In this document: positions 44,957 through 54,378 of the stretch, in pieces
Position numbering within the stretch: the stretch's first letter is position 1
How the letters are laid out: each line of letters begins with the position of its first letter
From: Pedobacter sp. R20-19
GTDB lineage: Bacteria; Bacteroidota; Bacteroidia; Sphingobacteriales; Sphingobacteriaceae
Assembly: GCF_000708265.2 (NCBI RefSeq)
Contig: NZ_JCKI01000005.1
Span: forward strand, 248,001-312,000
DNA: 64,000 nucleotides
Direction: 5' to 3'
Program-made: the position numbers and the translations under genes
The notes under the pieces: generated by a model
Told to the model about the DNA's origin: nothing
The model's database searches: none
Seen by the model: the letters and a program-made list of their open reading frames with translations, nothing else

Positions 44957-46397
44957 TAGATCCAGTTGGTTTTAACTTCTTATCAAGCCATGGAGCAATA
45001 TATACAAATGACCATGACATAAACATAATTATTGATGAAGGCATTCCATTCATTACTTCGTTTCCATAACTACAAATAAAACAGGCTACTGTTCCTGAAG
45101 TGAGGGCAATCATCTTAGCCCTTAACTTTGGATCCTCTATCTTCCAAACGATACCACTGCATTTACCAATAATATAAGAGGTTAAGGCAAACCAAATGAG
45201 GAGCCCAACGATGCCATACATTACCCAAACTTTCACCCAATAGCTATCAGGCTGTATGTTGGCTATGGTTTTATCGGAGTTATAAGTGGTTCCGTTCATG
45301 CCGCTCATTCCTAACCCAGCACCAAAGGGTAAGTCTTTCAATATTGCTTTTAATTTTTGCTGATTATCCAATCTTACTTTGAAAGAAGCATCTTCAGGAT
45401 TTAATGCACTACGTAAACGACTAACCTGAAATATATGATCACCTATGTTGGTGTATTTCAATATAAAAAAGCTGCTTGAACAAAAGACAACCCCCACCAG
45501 TAATACTTTAAAACTTTTACTTAAAAACAAGGCAGATGAAACGCCTGCGGCCAATGCAAATAACGCACCTCTGGTTCCTGAAATGGCCATTCCATACAAA
45601 AACACAAGTGTGAATAATGCGATAATTATTTTTTTTCCAAAACTAAACGGGCCAATGAGTAATGCCATTGAGATCACGGCCATAATGGCTTGTGAGGCAC
45701 CAAACTGGCCAGCATCCGAATAAATGGAAAAAACCCTCAATTTACCTTTTATAATATGTGTCATCTCATTACCCATTCCCATCCACTGCTGCTCGCCACT
45801 GGTAAGCCCTAAATAAAGTTGTTTTACCCCATACAAACAGGCCAGTGAAGAAAACAAGAAAATGAATACAATAAACCTGTTCAAGTCTGCCCGGCTGTTA
45901 AATATTAAAAATACTAGGGGGGAAATAAGTAACCAGTTTAAGGCTACAAATCTCAGTTCATTGAACCAGGCAAAAACGCTTCCACTGTATGGATTTAATA
46001 TTTGAAGGAAACTAATGATGAACCAAATTAATGACAATAGAATATGTTCATTTTTTATGTTTTGCCAATTAAATTTATCCATATTGATCAGTATGCTACA
46101 CCATGTTAGCAGCAGTAGCGCTTCCAGAGCCAGCCCAACAGGAATCTGCAGAAAAGATTTAACTAAAAATCCAAGAAGAAAGCAATAGGCGAAATAGGCC
46201 CAAAAGGCAAGTCGCGGATCTTTAAAAGCATATACCAGAAAAGTACCTAAGGCCGCTATGGCTATTGCAAAGAAGGGACCCAGCAACCCAAATTTACTGA
46301 TGGAACCTGCCACAACAATTGATAGACACATGGCGACAATAAAAAAGATGATCTTTTTTTTATTATCACTGATATAAGTGTTCAATTTGTCGAGCAT
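44937..46397 (-). CDS. O-antigen ligase/Wzy polymerase-like membrane protein
   Basis: A 486-residue protein with about 11-12 membrane helices. A large periplasmic loop (about 310-385) with RLRSALNPEDASFKVRLDNQQKLKAILKDLPFGAGLGMSG is the usual Wzy_C/WaaL loop, and FRxxxW-like arginines appear before it (GTRGALFALAAG). In this operon, with a Wzx flippase and a Wzc-like protein, polymerisation of exopolysaccharide repeats is more likely than lipid A ligation. It lies 12 bases after the Wzc-like gene and overlaps the GT2 gene by 20 bases. Confidence 0.88.
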   Translation of the reverse strand: MLDKLNTYISDNKKKIIFFIVAMCLSIVVAGSISKFGLLGPFFAIAIAALGTFLVYAFKDPRLAFWAYFAYCFLLGFLVKSFLQIPVGLALEALLLLTWCSILINMDKFNWQNIKNEHILLSLIWFIISFLQILNPYSGSVFAWFNELRFVALNWLLISPLVFLIFNSRADLNRFIVFIFLFSSLACLYGVKQLYLGLTSGEQQWMGMGNEMTHIIKGKLRVFSIYSDAGQFGASQAIMAVISMALLIGPFSFGKKIIIALFTLVFLYGMAISGTRGALFALAAGVSSALFLSKSFKVLLVGVVFCSSSFFILKYTNIGDHIFQVSRLRSALNPEDASFKVRLDNQQKLKAILKDLPFGAGLGMSGMNGTTYNSDKTIANIQPDSYWVKVWVMYGIVGLLIWFALTSYIIGKCSGIVWKIEDPKLRAKMIALTSGTVACFICSYGNEVMNGMPSSIIMFMSWSFVYIAPWLDKKLKPTGSNGNNHT

Positions 46398-46409
46398 TTT
46401 ATACGCTTA

Positions 46410-48560
46410 TTAAGCTTTAACGCCGCTGATGATCCATCCTGCAAACTTTTGATCTTCATTTAGTTGTACAAGTTTTTCTTGATCCAATTTGTTAATTGAA
46501 TCGCCGGCCATAAATAAAGCAATGTATTGATCTGTAAAATAGATCCATTCTTTAATGGCAGATAAACTGTTAACCGGATCTAAATACACCAGAACTAAAT
46601 CAAACTGCGTATTAAAAGCATTAAATATTTGATCTATACCTTCCTGATGTCTATTTTCCAATAGTGACTTACTACCTAAATCATTGCTTAAAAAAGTAAT
46701 GGATTGATCTGCTGTAATTGATGATCCGGCCAATACATTTCCAAATGACTGATCAGTAGGGATTTTCAACTTTTTCAGCTCGATGGCTATTTCATCATTA
46801 CCAATGAGTAGAATCTTTTTGCCCAATGATGCAAATGAATAGGTTAGGCCTATTAGGGTGAAAATTGGAGATCTGGAGGATTCTAAACTGGTGATACCTA
46901 ATACTTTTAGATTTCCGTTATCAAGCAAATGATCAATTTCGAAGCGTAACAAACGTATTTGATCCTTGAATAAAGAAAATTCTTTATCAGGATTTTCTTC
47001 CTGCCACAATTTGGCTATCTCTCTGTTTTTTGGTTTGATAAAAGTTAATTCACCAAGTACATTCCCTTTGGTTGCAGCTTTAAGTTCTTTCGCATCATTA
47101 ATAGAATGATCTAAAAAATAGATAATCAACAATAAGAAGAAACAAATTGCACAACTGGCCACTACGCTTAAAGCCATGTACAACGGTTTCTTTGAGGATT
47201 CTGGTTTGGTAGGAACACCTTCTTGTACCATTTGCAAACGTAAGCCGATATTTTTATCCAGGCTGGTTTGGTTGTATCGGCTTAATAATTCAAGATATTC
47301 TTTAGTTGCTACATCTGCATTGCGTTCATAATCCTGAACCCCTGCATCAAAAGGAACCATTCCGGTAAACTTTGCATTTAATTTAGCCAATTCCTGGTCG
47401 ATGTCTTTGATACCTGCAGTTGTTTTTTCGAGGTCTATCCCTAAAGAAATCCGCCGTTGAACCAGTGTTTGTTTTGCAACCAATGGGTCGCTTACGTACT
47501 GATCATTTGATTTTAGAAGTTTTGCACTTAGCAATGATTGCAAAGAATCTACTTTCTTTTTATCTGTAGCCTTATAGCCTCCATCCAGATATATATTTTC
47601 CGCTACTTCGATTTTGTTTTTTAAATGAATAATGTCTTGATTATCAGAGATGACTTCAGCACCCAGATATTTATCACTAAATCGACCGTCTAGCTTATCA
47701 TTTACACTTTTTAATGCCGCTAATGCAGCTTGCTTGTCAACTAAAGCCTGGCTTTTTTTATTTTCGTTATCAGTAATTTGTTGATAGATAATTTGCGATT
47801 GCTTATCAAGGTTTAATACACCGTTTTTAATTTTATAATCTTTTAACTGGCGTATTCGATCATTCATCACGGCCTCTTTTTTCTGCAAGAGCGAATCCAA
47901 TACCAGAATGGAAGTATTTTTATTGCTAATCTGATCTAGGCTATAGTTCGTGATAAAATCGTTTGAAAGGGTATTTACCACAAATACAGAAAGTAAGGTG
48001 TTAGGAGATAAAAATTCTACTGAAATAAAATCACTATTCTGCTCGTGGGTAATATTAAGTTTTTTGTTCAGGCTCTCCTCATCATAGTTCATAGACATCA
48101 CAAGGTCGTAAAGCATTAACTTGCCATTGTCTAAAGGTGTTAATACCTCTCTCTTAATTAAACGGCTCTCATATAAATTAATGGCTTCCTGCCTCTGTGC
48201 AGCACGTAAGTTTTTTATATCATTACTTAAAGGTTTAAAGGGTGCCTGCGGATTCTTAAGGTCGTGTAAAATCAATCTGTATGACAGCAGACTCATGTTC
48301 TTAGGCATTCTCATCACATCAATAATGGTGGTAAACTGTTGGTTCAGTTTTATAATGATATCTGGTCCCGAATAACCTTGTACTTCTGAAGCCACCTGGC
48401 GGGATGGATCTAATAAACCTGTAGAAATCTGTGCTACAGATTTATATTCTTTCGGTAGATTTCTAACAAAGAAAAACGTGATCAGGAGTGTCAATACAGG
48501 AACTGAAATAATCAGCCACCTGTATTTTCGCATGAGATTTAAAAATTCTTGAATATTCAT
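46410..48560 (-). CDS. Wzc/GumC-like chain-length protein with degenerate kinase domain
   Basis: A 716-residue inner-membrane protein: an N-terminal Wzz domain with membrane helix (WLIISVPVLTLLITFFFV), long periplasmic coiled-coil region (about 170-440), and a second helix (ALSVVASCAICFFLLLIIYFLD). A cytoplasmic domain related to BY-kinases follows (about 515-716). The Walker A place reads ITSLESSRSPIFTLIGL, with no GK[ST], and the LLIDxD place is LLIGND. The Tyr cluster at the C-terminus is also missing. It should thus control length and transport without kinase activity. It sits seven bases behind the TolC-like gene at the head of the operon. Confidence 0.9.
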   Translation of the reverse strand: MNIQEFLNLMRKYRWLIISVPVLTLLITFFFVRNLPKEYKSVAQISTGLLDPSRQVASEVQGYSGPDIIIKLNQQFTTIIDVMRMPKNMSLLSYRLILHDLKNPQAPFKPLSNDIKNLRAAQRQEAINLYESRLIKREVLTPLDNGKLMLYDLVMSMNYDEESLNKKLNITHEQNSDFISVEFLSPNTLLSVFVVNTLSNDFITNYSLDQISNKNTSILVLDSLLQKKEAVMNDRIRQLKDYKIKNGVLNLDKQSQIIYQQITDNENKKSQALVDKQAALAALKSVNDKLDGRFSDKYLGAEVISDNQDIIHLKNKIEVAENIYLDGGYKATDKKKVDSLQSLLSAKLLKSNDQYVSDPLVAKQTLVQRRISLGIDLEKTTAGIKDIDQELAKLNAKFTGMVPFDAGVQDYERNADVATKEYLELLSRYNQTSLDKNIGLRLQMVQEGVPTKPESSKKPLYMALSVVASCAICFFLLLIIYFLDHSINDAKELKAATKGNVLGELTFIKPKNREIAKLWQEENPDKEFSLFKDQIRLLRFEIDHLLDNGNLKVLGITSLESSRSPIFTLIGLTYSFASLGKKILLIGNDEIAIELKKLKIPTDQSFGNVLAGSSITADQSITFLSNDLGSKSLLENRHQEGIDQIFNAFNTQFDLVLVYLDPVNSLSAIKEWIYFTDQYIALFMAGDSINKLDQEKLVQLNEDQKFAGWIISGVKA

Positions 48561-48566
48561 ACTTGT

Positions 48567-49241
48567 TTATTTCACGTTCTCTAAGGGTTCACCAATTAAT
48601 GCTTCCAGAGAATCTTTGGCTTTTAATAAGTTAACTTCTGCCAATAACCTTTCTGAGTTAGCATAAGATGTTATCGTCTTCGCTTTAGTATAATCATCCA
48701 GGCTTGCTTCACCTTTTTCAAATTTATACCTTAGCCCATCACTCGCTGCTTTATTATCTGTATAAGTTTGCGCTTTAACTTTTAGGTCCGACATCTGACG
48801 TAAATATTCATAATAATTTTTTTTTACTTCAGAAGTGAGTAGAATGTCATACTCCTGTGCCTGATAAACCTTTTCATTATGTTCTTCTTTAGCTTGCCTA
48901 ACATATGCAGGTGTTCTGAATAATATGCCCATATTAAAAAATATACCAAGCTGTAGTCCATTTAAAGTAAAGTTGTTCGTAGTATTTACTTTGTAGGTAT
49001 TATTGGGGCTATAGTTGTAGGAAGCAGTAAATGCATCTAAATAAGTAGCCCTTGCTACGCCAACCTTAGCTTTTGCACTCAATTCACTGGCTTTGTACAT
49101 TTTCCGTTTAGGATAGTTTTGTTTAGCCAGTTCAACGTACTTTTCTAAAAGCATATAATTAATATTTCCAATAAAGCTTTCCTGGGCATAAGTATTTACA
49201 GAAAATAAGAGAATAGCAAAAAATAGAATGACTCTGTTCAT
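48567..49241 (-). CDS. Short TolC-like outer-membrane efflux protein
   Basis: A 224-residue protein with a Sec signal (MNRVILFFAILLFSVNTYAQ) and helical segments such as LLEKYVELAKQNYPKRKMYKASELSAKAKVGVARATYLDAFTASYNY and YQAQEYDILLTSEVKKNYYEYLRQMSDLKVKAQTYTDN. These match one half of an OEP/TolC repeat. Full TolC proteins have about 430 residues and two repeats, so this is a half-length member that would need to form a larger oligomer or partner with the Wzc-like protein. No Wza gene is in the window. It is the promoter-proximal gene of the operon. Confidence 0.83.
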   Translation of the reverse strand: MNRVILFFAILLFSVNTYAQESFIGNINYMLLEKYVELAKQNYPKRKMYKASELSAKAKVGVARATYLDAFTASYNYSPNNTYKVNTTNNFTLNGLQLGIFFNMGILFRTPAYVRQAKEEHNEKVYQAQEYDILLTSEVKKNYYEYLRQMSDLKVKAQTYTDNKAASDGLRYKFEKGEASLDDYTKAKTITSYANSERLLAEVNLLKAKDSLEALIGEPLENVK

Positions 49242-49670
49242 TGTTAGGGATTGCGACTTTGTTTGGGGACGTATAATTTTTGGGTAAAATTAATCCCAAA
49301 TTTAGTGAATTAGAATCGTGTTTTTCAAATAAAATATTAGCATTTTTAATTGTTGTGATGTCTGCTTTTAAATACAAACTGTTTTTCTTGATCCGTACTA
49401 CAAATTCATGTTAGTATTTCGAAGATTAGATCAAAAGATAACTATTTTAACATTCGATATTTAATTAAATACCTAGTGATTACTAATATACGGTTATTAT
49501 TAAAGTAAGAGGAAATTAATAAAAAGATGTAAAAAAAATGATGCACAAATTGTATAAATTTTTAATAATCAGTGATTTATGGTTGATATATCCTGATGGT
49601 TTTCATATGTAACTATTAGCGTTGTGGATAATCCCAAAAAAAATCTCTTATCTTGAGCAACAATCTAACC
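49242..49670. other. Gap between TolC-like gene and NIPSNAP gene
   Basis: About 430 AT-rich bases with no convincing ORF, RNA gene or terminator. It is a divergent region, so it should hold the promoter of the exopolysaccharide operon on the minus side and the NIPSNAP promoter on the plus side. I could not pick a clear consensus site. Confidence 0.45.
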
Positions 49671-50453
49671 ATGATGACCAAATTAAAATACCTCGTTATT
49701 AAACTATTTTTTACTTTTGCAATTATATTACTCTGTAAGCTATCGTTTGCAGCGAAAGCAGAATATTATTACCAGATCAAAATCTACCACATTAAAGATG
49801 CGTCTCAGGAAAAGACAGTAGATTTTTATTTGGAAAACGCTTATTTACCGGCATTGCACCGATTTGGAATTTCTGGTGTTGGTGTTTTTAAACCCATTCA
49901 GAAGGATTCTTCGGAGCAATTAATTTATGTATTCATACCGTTTAAAAAAATCGATCATTACCTGAAACTGGATCAGGCATTGGAAAAAGATCAAGCTTAT
50001 CTTAATGCAGGGAAGGATTATTTAAATGCGGCATTTAACCAGCCCCCTTTTTTAAGGATAGAGTCTATTCTTTTAAAAGCTTTTGAGGGAATGCCAGTTC
50101 CGGCAATACCAAAATTATCATCACCTAAGGCAGAACGGGTTTATGAACTCAGAAGTTATGAAGCGAGTACTGAAAACCTTTCCCTAAATAAAATTTACAT
50201 GTTTAATGAATTGGAGATTAGTATTTTCACGAAACTTAATTTTAACGCGGTATTCTACGGACAGGTCATTTCAGGAAGTAAAATGCCAAACCTGATGTAC
50301 CTGACAACATTCAACAATAAGGCCGATCGCGACAATCACTGGACGGCATTCGGACCTGAGTATAAAAAGATAAGTGGGTTGCCTCAATACCAGAATAACG
50401 TATCGAAGAATGTAACTACTTTTATTTATCCAACCGATTACTCTGATATATAA
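49671..50453 (+). CDS. Secreted NIPSNAP-family protein
   Basis: A 260-residue protein with a Sec signal (MMTKLKYLVIKLFFTFAIILLCKLSFA). The mature part contains two ferredoxin-like NIPSNAP domains: YYYQIKIYHIKDASQEKTVDFYLENAYLPALHRFGISGVGVFKP and RVYELRSYEASTENLSLNKIYMFNELEISIFTKLNFNAVFYGQVISG. The family has unknown function but is common in Bacteroidota next to sugar or aldehyde metabolism genes. A TTG at 49653 adds six residues and is less likely than the ATG chosen. It faces the patatin gene tail to tail across a strong terminator. Confidence 0.9.
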   Translation: MMTKLKYLVIKLFFTFAIILLCKLSFAAKAEYYYQIKIYHIKDASQEKTVDFYLENAYLPALHRFGISGVGVFKPIQKDSSEQLIYVFIPFKKIDHYLKLDQALEKDQAYLNAGKDYLNAAFNQPPFLRIESILLKAFEGMPVPAIPKLSSPKAERVYELRSYEASTENLSLNKIYMFNELEISIFTKLNFNAVFYGQVISGSKMPNLMYLTTFNNKADRDNHWTAFGPEYKKISGLPQYQNNVSKNVTTFIYPTDYSDI

Positions 50454-50508
50454 TTTATTAATTAGGGAAAGGAGAAGCAACGGTGCTAAACCATTCATAT
50501 TTACCTGG

Positions 50509-50550
50509 AAACCAGGATTTATAGCTGAACTTTGATATAAATCCTGGTTT
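50509..50550. terminator. Bidirectional terminator hairpin
   Basis: AAACCAGGATTT pairs perfectly with AAATCCTGGTTT (12 base pairs), with an 18-base loop. It lies between the convergent NIPSNAP and patatin-like genes. Confidence 0.85.
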
Positions 50551-50620
50551 TCAAAATGATAGGTCTAGAAATGCTTTGATATTCGGGCCTAATATCTAAA
50601 CCATCTTTTTCTTGCGAAAG

Positions 50621-52522
50621 CTAAGGAATTGAACGTTCTATATTTAAATCTGCAAGTTGATCAAAAAGAAAATATGGGTTTTCTTTAAATCTTATAAAAT
50701 CACGTTCCAACATACCTTTTAAGTTTTCAAGTTCAGCTTGATGGGCAGGATCAGACAGAACATTTTTCCTTTCTAAAGAAATGACATATTCCAAAAGGTT
50801 TGCACAGGTGGTAAACTGACCTGTAGTAACAATTTTTTTAAGTAATTCATCTTTTACCTGAATAGCATCGAACCAAAGGGTGGTAGGGGCCAGGCGTGCA
50901 ATTTCGGCAATGGGATTAATCTTTTCTAAACCCTCTAGCAGAAGTACTTTGTCTGCAGGCGTAGGCAACCATTTTAAGCGCAATTGATTATTAAAGCGGT
51001 TGTTCCTGGCGGCTATGTTATAGGTACTTAGTTCGTAAATAAAGTTAGGTACCCGTCTGTTATCCCATTGAGCGTCTTCATAAAAAATCTTGTAAATCAG
51101 CCTTCTAACCTGTTTTAAATTAACATCTGATATCATGGTTACTGCAGAAGTTAATCTGGCTTTGATCATTTGCTCAAGCACGTTCAATTTTGTGAACTGC
51201 AGATAACCTGCCAGCTTATCCGTAATGATTGCAGAAAAAAACTTTTGAAGACCGAGTTTGACGTAAATAAACTCTTTTAAATCAAAAGCAACGATGTTCC
51301 TGATTAGTTTTTTACCTATTGCTGAATAAGCTACAATACTACTTAAGATGGTTAAAGTTGCAGATACACTGGCTAATATGATAAACAGGGTGCTTAAATT
51401 AGAATGCTTTAAAAACCACCCTAATCCGGCAAATAAAATGAAAGCAATGGAAAATAGTATGGGCAGGCGTTTAAACGCTCCAGCTATTTTTTTAAATTTT
51501 GTTAGATAGTCGTTCAGGTTGTTTTTTTGCCAGCCTTCTTTCTGTTCTACTAAAGGACTTTCATAACTGTCCATAAAGTAACTGGCTACATCGGTAATGA
51601 TGATGAGGTCAAACGGATCCGGCTTCACCCGGCTTCGTCTTTTTTTATCGGCCAGCATCAGGCTGGAGAGTCCTTGATTATCGGTAATTCCACCATCCAT
51701 CAATGCAAAAGAATCGATATGGCTATCTTTTTCCTCTTCTGCTGTTAAACCGCCCACTGGTTCAAATGATAAAGGAAAACTTTTTTCGTTGTAATTTTCA
51801 TAATAAAGCGCAGTTCTCAATTCAGTCGATGTCAATGTATTTTCTGGCGAATCTGCATAACTGAAATCGGATGGATATACGATGGCTTCGAATCCAATCG
51901 GAAAGCAGGAGGAAGAAGCCAGAATGTCTCCTAATTTAATTTTCTTGAAGATCTCCAACTGCTTATTGTTAAACCAGAGGTAATTATTACCAATTACCTG
52001 ATGCTGATTATCTGTGCCATCAGTCTGAAAGCGAAAGCTAAGCCCCCTGTAAAACTCAGTACTATTGAAACAGACTTCCATCTTTTTCCGGTAAGTTTTT
52101 TCAAAAAAAACAGACATGGTTTGTTGTTTGAAAAAGATTTGATCGTAAGCCTTCGCAAAGGAATTGATCAAGTTCCGTTGTTTGTTATCAGGTCCTTCCA
52201 TCCATTGGCGATCGTCATTCAGGGTGGTCAAGGCCAGCTCCACAATTGCCTCGCCATTAAGGTCATGGTATAACTTCTGGTAGAAATCAATAAACTGCAG
52301 GTCCTGATGAACACTTCGGGCATAGAGCATGGATGCTATGGTACCTCCAGAAGCTGAGGAAATGAAACTAATCCGGTCGGTTACAGATTGACCATCAATT
52401 TTGAGGTTATCCAGGTAACTTAATGAACCTAATGCATAAGATGCTGCCCTAAAGCCTCCACCTGAGAAAGCCATTCCAATATTTTGGAACGGATTTAATT
52501 TAATGAGCGTGTCATTCGTCAT
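50621..52522 (-). CDS. Patatin-like phospholipase with internal membrane segments
   Basis: A 633-residue protein. The oxyanion loop is visible in GMAFSGGGFRAASYALGSL (about 16-34). The nucleophile elbow is ISSASGGTIAS with Ser58, where the first Gly of G-x-S-x-G is Ser. The catalytic Asp is in ALMDGGITDNQG. Two hydrophobic segments (FKRLPILFSIAFILFAGLGWFL and STLFIILASVSATLTILSSIVAYSAIG, about 350-405) interrupt the middle, so it is probably membrane-anchored. A further domain follows with LRLKWLPTPADKVLLLEGLEKINPIAEI. Substrate lipid unknown. It is a single-gene unit on the minus strand. Confidence 0.92.
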   Translation of the reverse strand: MTNDTLIKLNPFQNIGMAFSGGGFRAASYALGSLSYLDNLKIDGQSVTDRISFISSASGGTIASMLYARSVHQDLQFIDFYQKLYHDLNGEAIVELALTTLNDDRQWMEGPDNKQRNLINSFAKAYDQIFFKQQTMSVFFEKTYRKKMEVCFNSTEFYRGLSFRFQTDGTDNQHQVIGNNYLWFNNKQLEIFKKIKLGDILASSSCFPIGFEAIVYPSDFSYADSPENTLTSTELRTALYYENYNEKSFPLSFEPVGGLTAEEEKDSHIDSFALMDGGITDNQGLSSLMLADKKRRSRVKPDPFDLIIITDVASYFMDSYESPLVEQKEGWQKNNLNDYLTKFKKIAGAFKRLPILFSIAFILFAGLGWFLKHSNLSTLFIILASVSATLTILSSIVAYSAIGKKLIRNIVAFDLKEFIYVKLGLQKFFSAIITDKLAGYLQFTKLNVLEQMIKARLTSAVTMISDVNLKQVRRLIYKIFYEDAQWDNRRVPNFIYELSTYNIAARNNRFNNQLRLKWLPTPADKVLLLEGLEKINPIAEIARLAPTTLWFDAIQVKDELLKKIVTTGQFTTCANLLEYVISLERKNVLSDPAHQAELENLKGMLERDFIRFKENPYFLFDQLADLNIERSIP

Positions 52523-52828
52523 TTTAATAAGAAATTGAGTAAACGTTAATACCTTATTTCGTTCCCGTATTTAAGGCTAACTAATATAAATATTTATCTA
52601 AATAAAATGAACTAATGCGTGTCATGAGAAATAATTTTATTAGGCTAAAATTCTTTGACCTATTTTGAGCGAGCGTAAATTACGATCGGCACTAACCTGG
52701 CTTACTATAAAAGCACAAAGCCTCGAAAACAATTAATTTCCGAGGCTTAGCACTAAAACTAAAGAATATGAAAAGAATTACTATCGTTTACCTTGTCTTA
52801 ATTGCATAAAATTAAACAAGGAAAATGA
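52523..52828. other. Gap between lipoprotein and patatin genes, with hairpins and a 13-codon frame
   Basis: Contains the hairpin at 52718-52748. It also holds a very short frame at 52768-52809 (MKRITIVYLVLIA) and an inverted repeat (52783-52792 with 52840-52849) whose right arm lies in the end of the lipoprotein gene. The short frame repeats the TIVYL end of that lipoprotein in opposite orientation. I see no other gene. Confidence 0.5.
52718..52748 (-). terminator. Terminator-like hairpin after the lipoprotein gene
   Basis: AAGCCTCG pairs perfectly with CGAGGCTT. On the minus strand the stem is followed by TGTGCTTTTATAG, a weak T-rich tail, so it may end transcription of the lipoprotein gene before the patatin gene. 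Confidence 0.6.
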
Positions 52829-53242
52829 TTATTGAAACAGGTAAACGATGGTTCCGGTTACGTAAGAAGTACCTGAAAAAGATTTTGTTTCCACAATCTG
52901 ATCATTTACCAGAATTTCAACTTTTACCTCACCCGATCCGATGGTGCTATAACTTATCGCCAGGTTATCTGATTGTTTAACGGTTCTTTTAAATTTAACG
53001 GAGTAGGGCAGGCTTACATTATCAACAGATGTATTACCACCGCTGGCGTTGGAATATAATACATCTCCACTATTAACTCCGCTGATTGCAGTAACCCGAT
53101 ATTCTACGTTTACATCTTTTGGATATGAATTACTGTTATCAGGCTGGTCATTACTTTTTGAGCATGATGTAATGAACATCATTAACATTAAACATGGTGC
53201 TACGGCAAATTTTAAAAATTTTGTTTTCGATAAATGTTTCAT
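52829..53242 (-). CDS. MmpS-like small lipoprotein
   Basis: A 137-residue lipoprotein with signal MKHLSKTKFLKFAVAPCLMLMMFITSC (lipid Cys27) then a Ser/Asn-rich linker. The beta-rich domain VEYRVTAISGVNSGDVLYSNASGGNTSVDNVSLPYSVKFKRTVKQSDNLAISYSTIGSGEVKVEILVNDQIVETKSF resembles the MmpS-type immunoglobulin-like domain used widely in Bacteroidota surface lipoproteins. Function unknown; the fold is shared with transport-accessory proteins of actinobacteria. It has no tight operon partner. Confidence 0.75.
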   Translation of the reverse strand: MKHLSKTKFLKFAVAPCLMLMMFITSCSKSNDQPDNSNSYPKDVNVEYRVTAISGVNSGDVLYSNASGGNTSVDNVSLPYSVKFKRTVKQSDNLAISYSTIGSGEVKVEILVNDQIVETKSFSGTSYVTGTIVYLFQ

Positions 53243-53633
53243 AGATTTTTTGATAAGTGAAGCGCAAAATTATAAGCTTCCATATTGGAAGTCAATACCA
53301 GGTTTTTAGGGATTCTATCTACTGGTTTTTTGGTAGATTTTAATCGTTTAAGGAATGATTATAGGGATAATCAATCATGTACCCGATCTCAATTCATCAA
53401 TTAAAATACCTGAAAACAGGTAGAAAAAAAACAATAAATACTGGTATTTAAATTCGATTATCCTTCCCATAGCTTTGTCTCAAATTCATCTTGCTATCGA
53501 ACACCATTCAGGATGACAGTCTATCTTTTTTGCAGGTCAGATGGAAATGCGGCTATTTGGTGTTCAGGCTAAATGAGTTTGTATTAATTTGAATCTATAA
53601 ATAAACATTATAAAAAGTTTAAATATTAATCAT
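53243..53633. other. Gap between lipoprotein and carboxypeptidase-regulatory-like genes
   Basis: A divergent 391-base region without an ORF. A short stretch at about 53500-53520 (CACCATTCAGGATGACAG) looks like the kind of half palindrome common in these genomes, but I found no matching second arm. Promoters for both flanking genes are expected here. Confidence 0.4.
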
Positions 53634-54257
53634 ATGAATTCAAAAAGCTTTGTTTTAACAGTTGCGGTAACTATTAGCATGGTGTATCAGTCTTTAGCGC
53701 AGTATAAAGAACCCGAAGAAAAAGATAAAAAGCAGATTTTCTATCCTGAGGTTGTTTTTGATTCTTTACAAGCAAAAAGCATGCTGGCTAAAGGAACAGG
53801 CACGATAAAAGGCGTAGCTTTCACCAAAGCCAAAAATAATATGGGTTTTAGAGCAGGTGCAAGAATTCTGGCGAACCAGATTAAGGTAATTTTATTACCT
53901 GTTACACCTTATTTCGAAGCTTGGTATCAATTGAGAAAAGACAAGGAAAACTCTAGAAAAAGAAGATACGTTTATCTGTCTACAGCCGCTTACCGATATA
54001 GGCTAGAGGCAATTACCAATAGTGATGGTAAATTTACTTTTCCAGAAATGAAGCCTGGGAAATATTTTTTACAAGGGTTTTTAGACTGGACATCTAATGG
54101 CTATTATAATGAATATACCGGAACGGGTTATAATAGTTATGGCGGTCAAACCAATTATTATCAGTCAAAAAAATATTCGGTAGACCACCAAGACAGAATT
54201 GAAGAATTTGTAGAGGTTAAGGAAAATGGCGAAGTGGTTAAAGTGAGACTCCACTAA
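53634..54257 (+). CDS. Secreted protein with carboxypeptidase-regulatory-like domain
   Basis: A 207-residue protein with a Sec signal (MNSKSFVLTVAVTISMVYQSLAQ). The mature part shows GTGTIKGVAFTKAKNNMGFRAGARILANQIKVILLPVTPYFEAWYQLRKD, then LEAITNSDGKFTFPEMKPGKYFLQG, the DG-x-F-x-F...PG-x-Y pattern of carboxypeptidase-regulatory-like beta-sandwiches. The end has several Tyr/Asn/Gly residues (WTSNGYYNEYTGTGYNSYGGQTNYY). Such proteins are often surface or periplasmic, function unknown. No operon partner is close. Confidence 0.75.
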   Translation: MNSKSFVLTVAVTISMVYQSLAQYKEPEEKDKKQIFYPEVVFDSLQAKSMLAKGTGTIKGVAFTKAKNNMGFRAGARILANQIKVILLPVTPYFEAWYQLRKDKENSRKRRYVYLSTAAYRYRLEAITNSDGKFTFPEMKPGKYFLQGFLDWTSNGYYNEYTGTGYNSYGGQTNYYQSKKYSVDHQDRIEEFVEVKENGEVVKVRLH

Positions 54258-54378
54258 AATATAGTTTGAAATTGTGCTGAAAAAGCGCTTCTCTTTTGTA
54301 ATTCTGATCATCCAAGGGCTTTCATAGTTTTGGAATGATTGGTTATTATGCCGATCTGTTTTTGTGGTACGGGATTCC

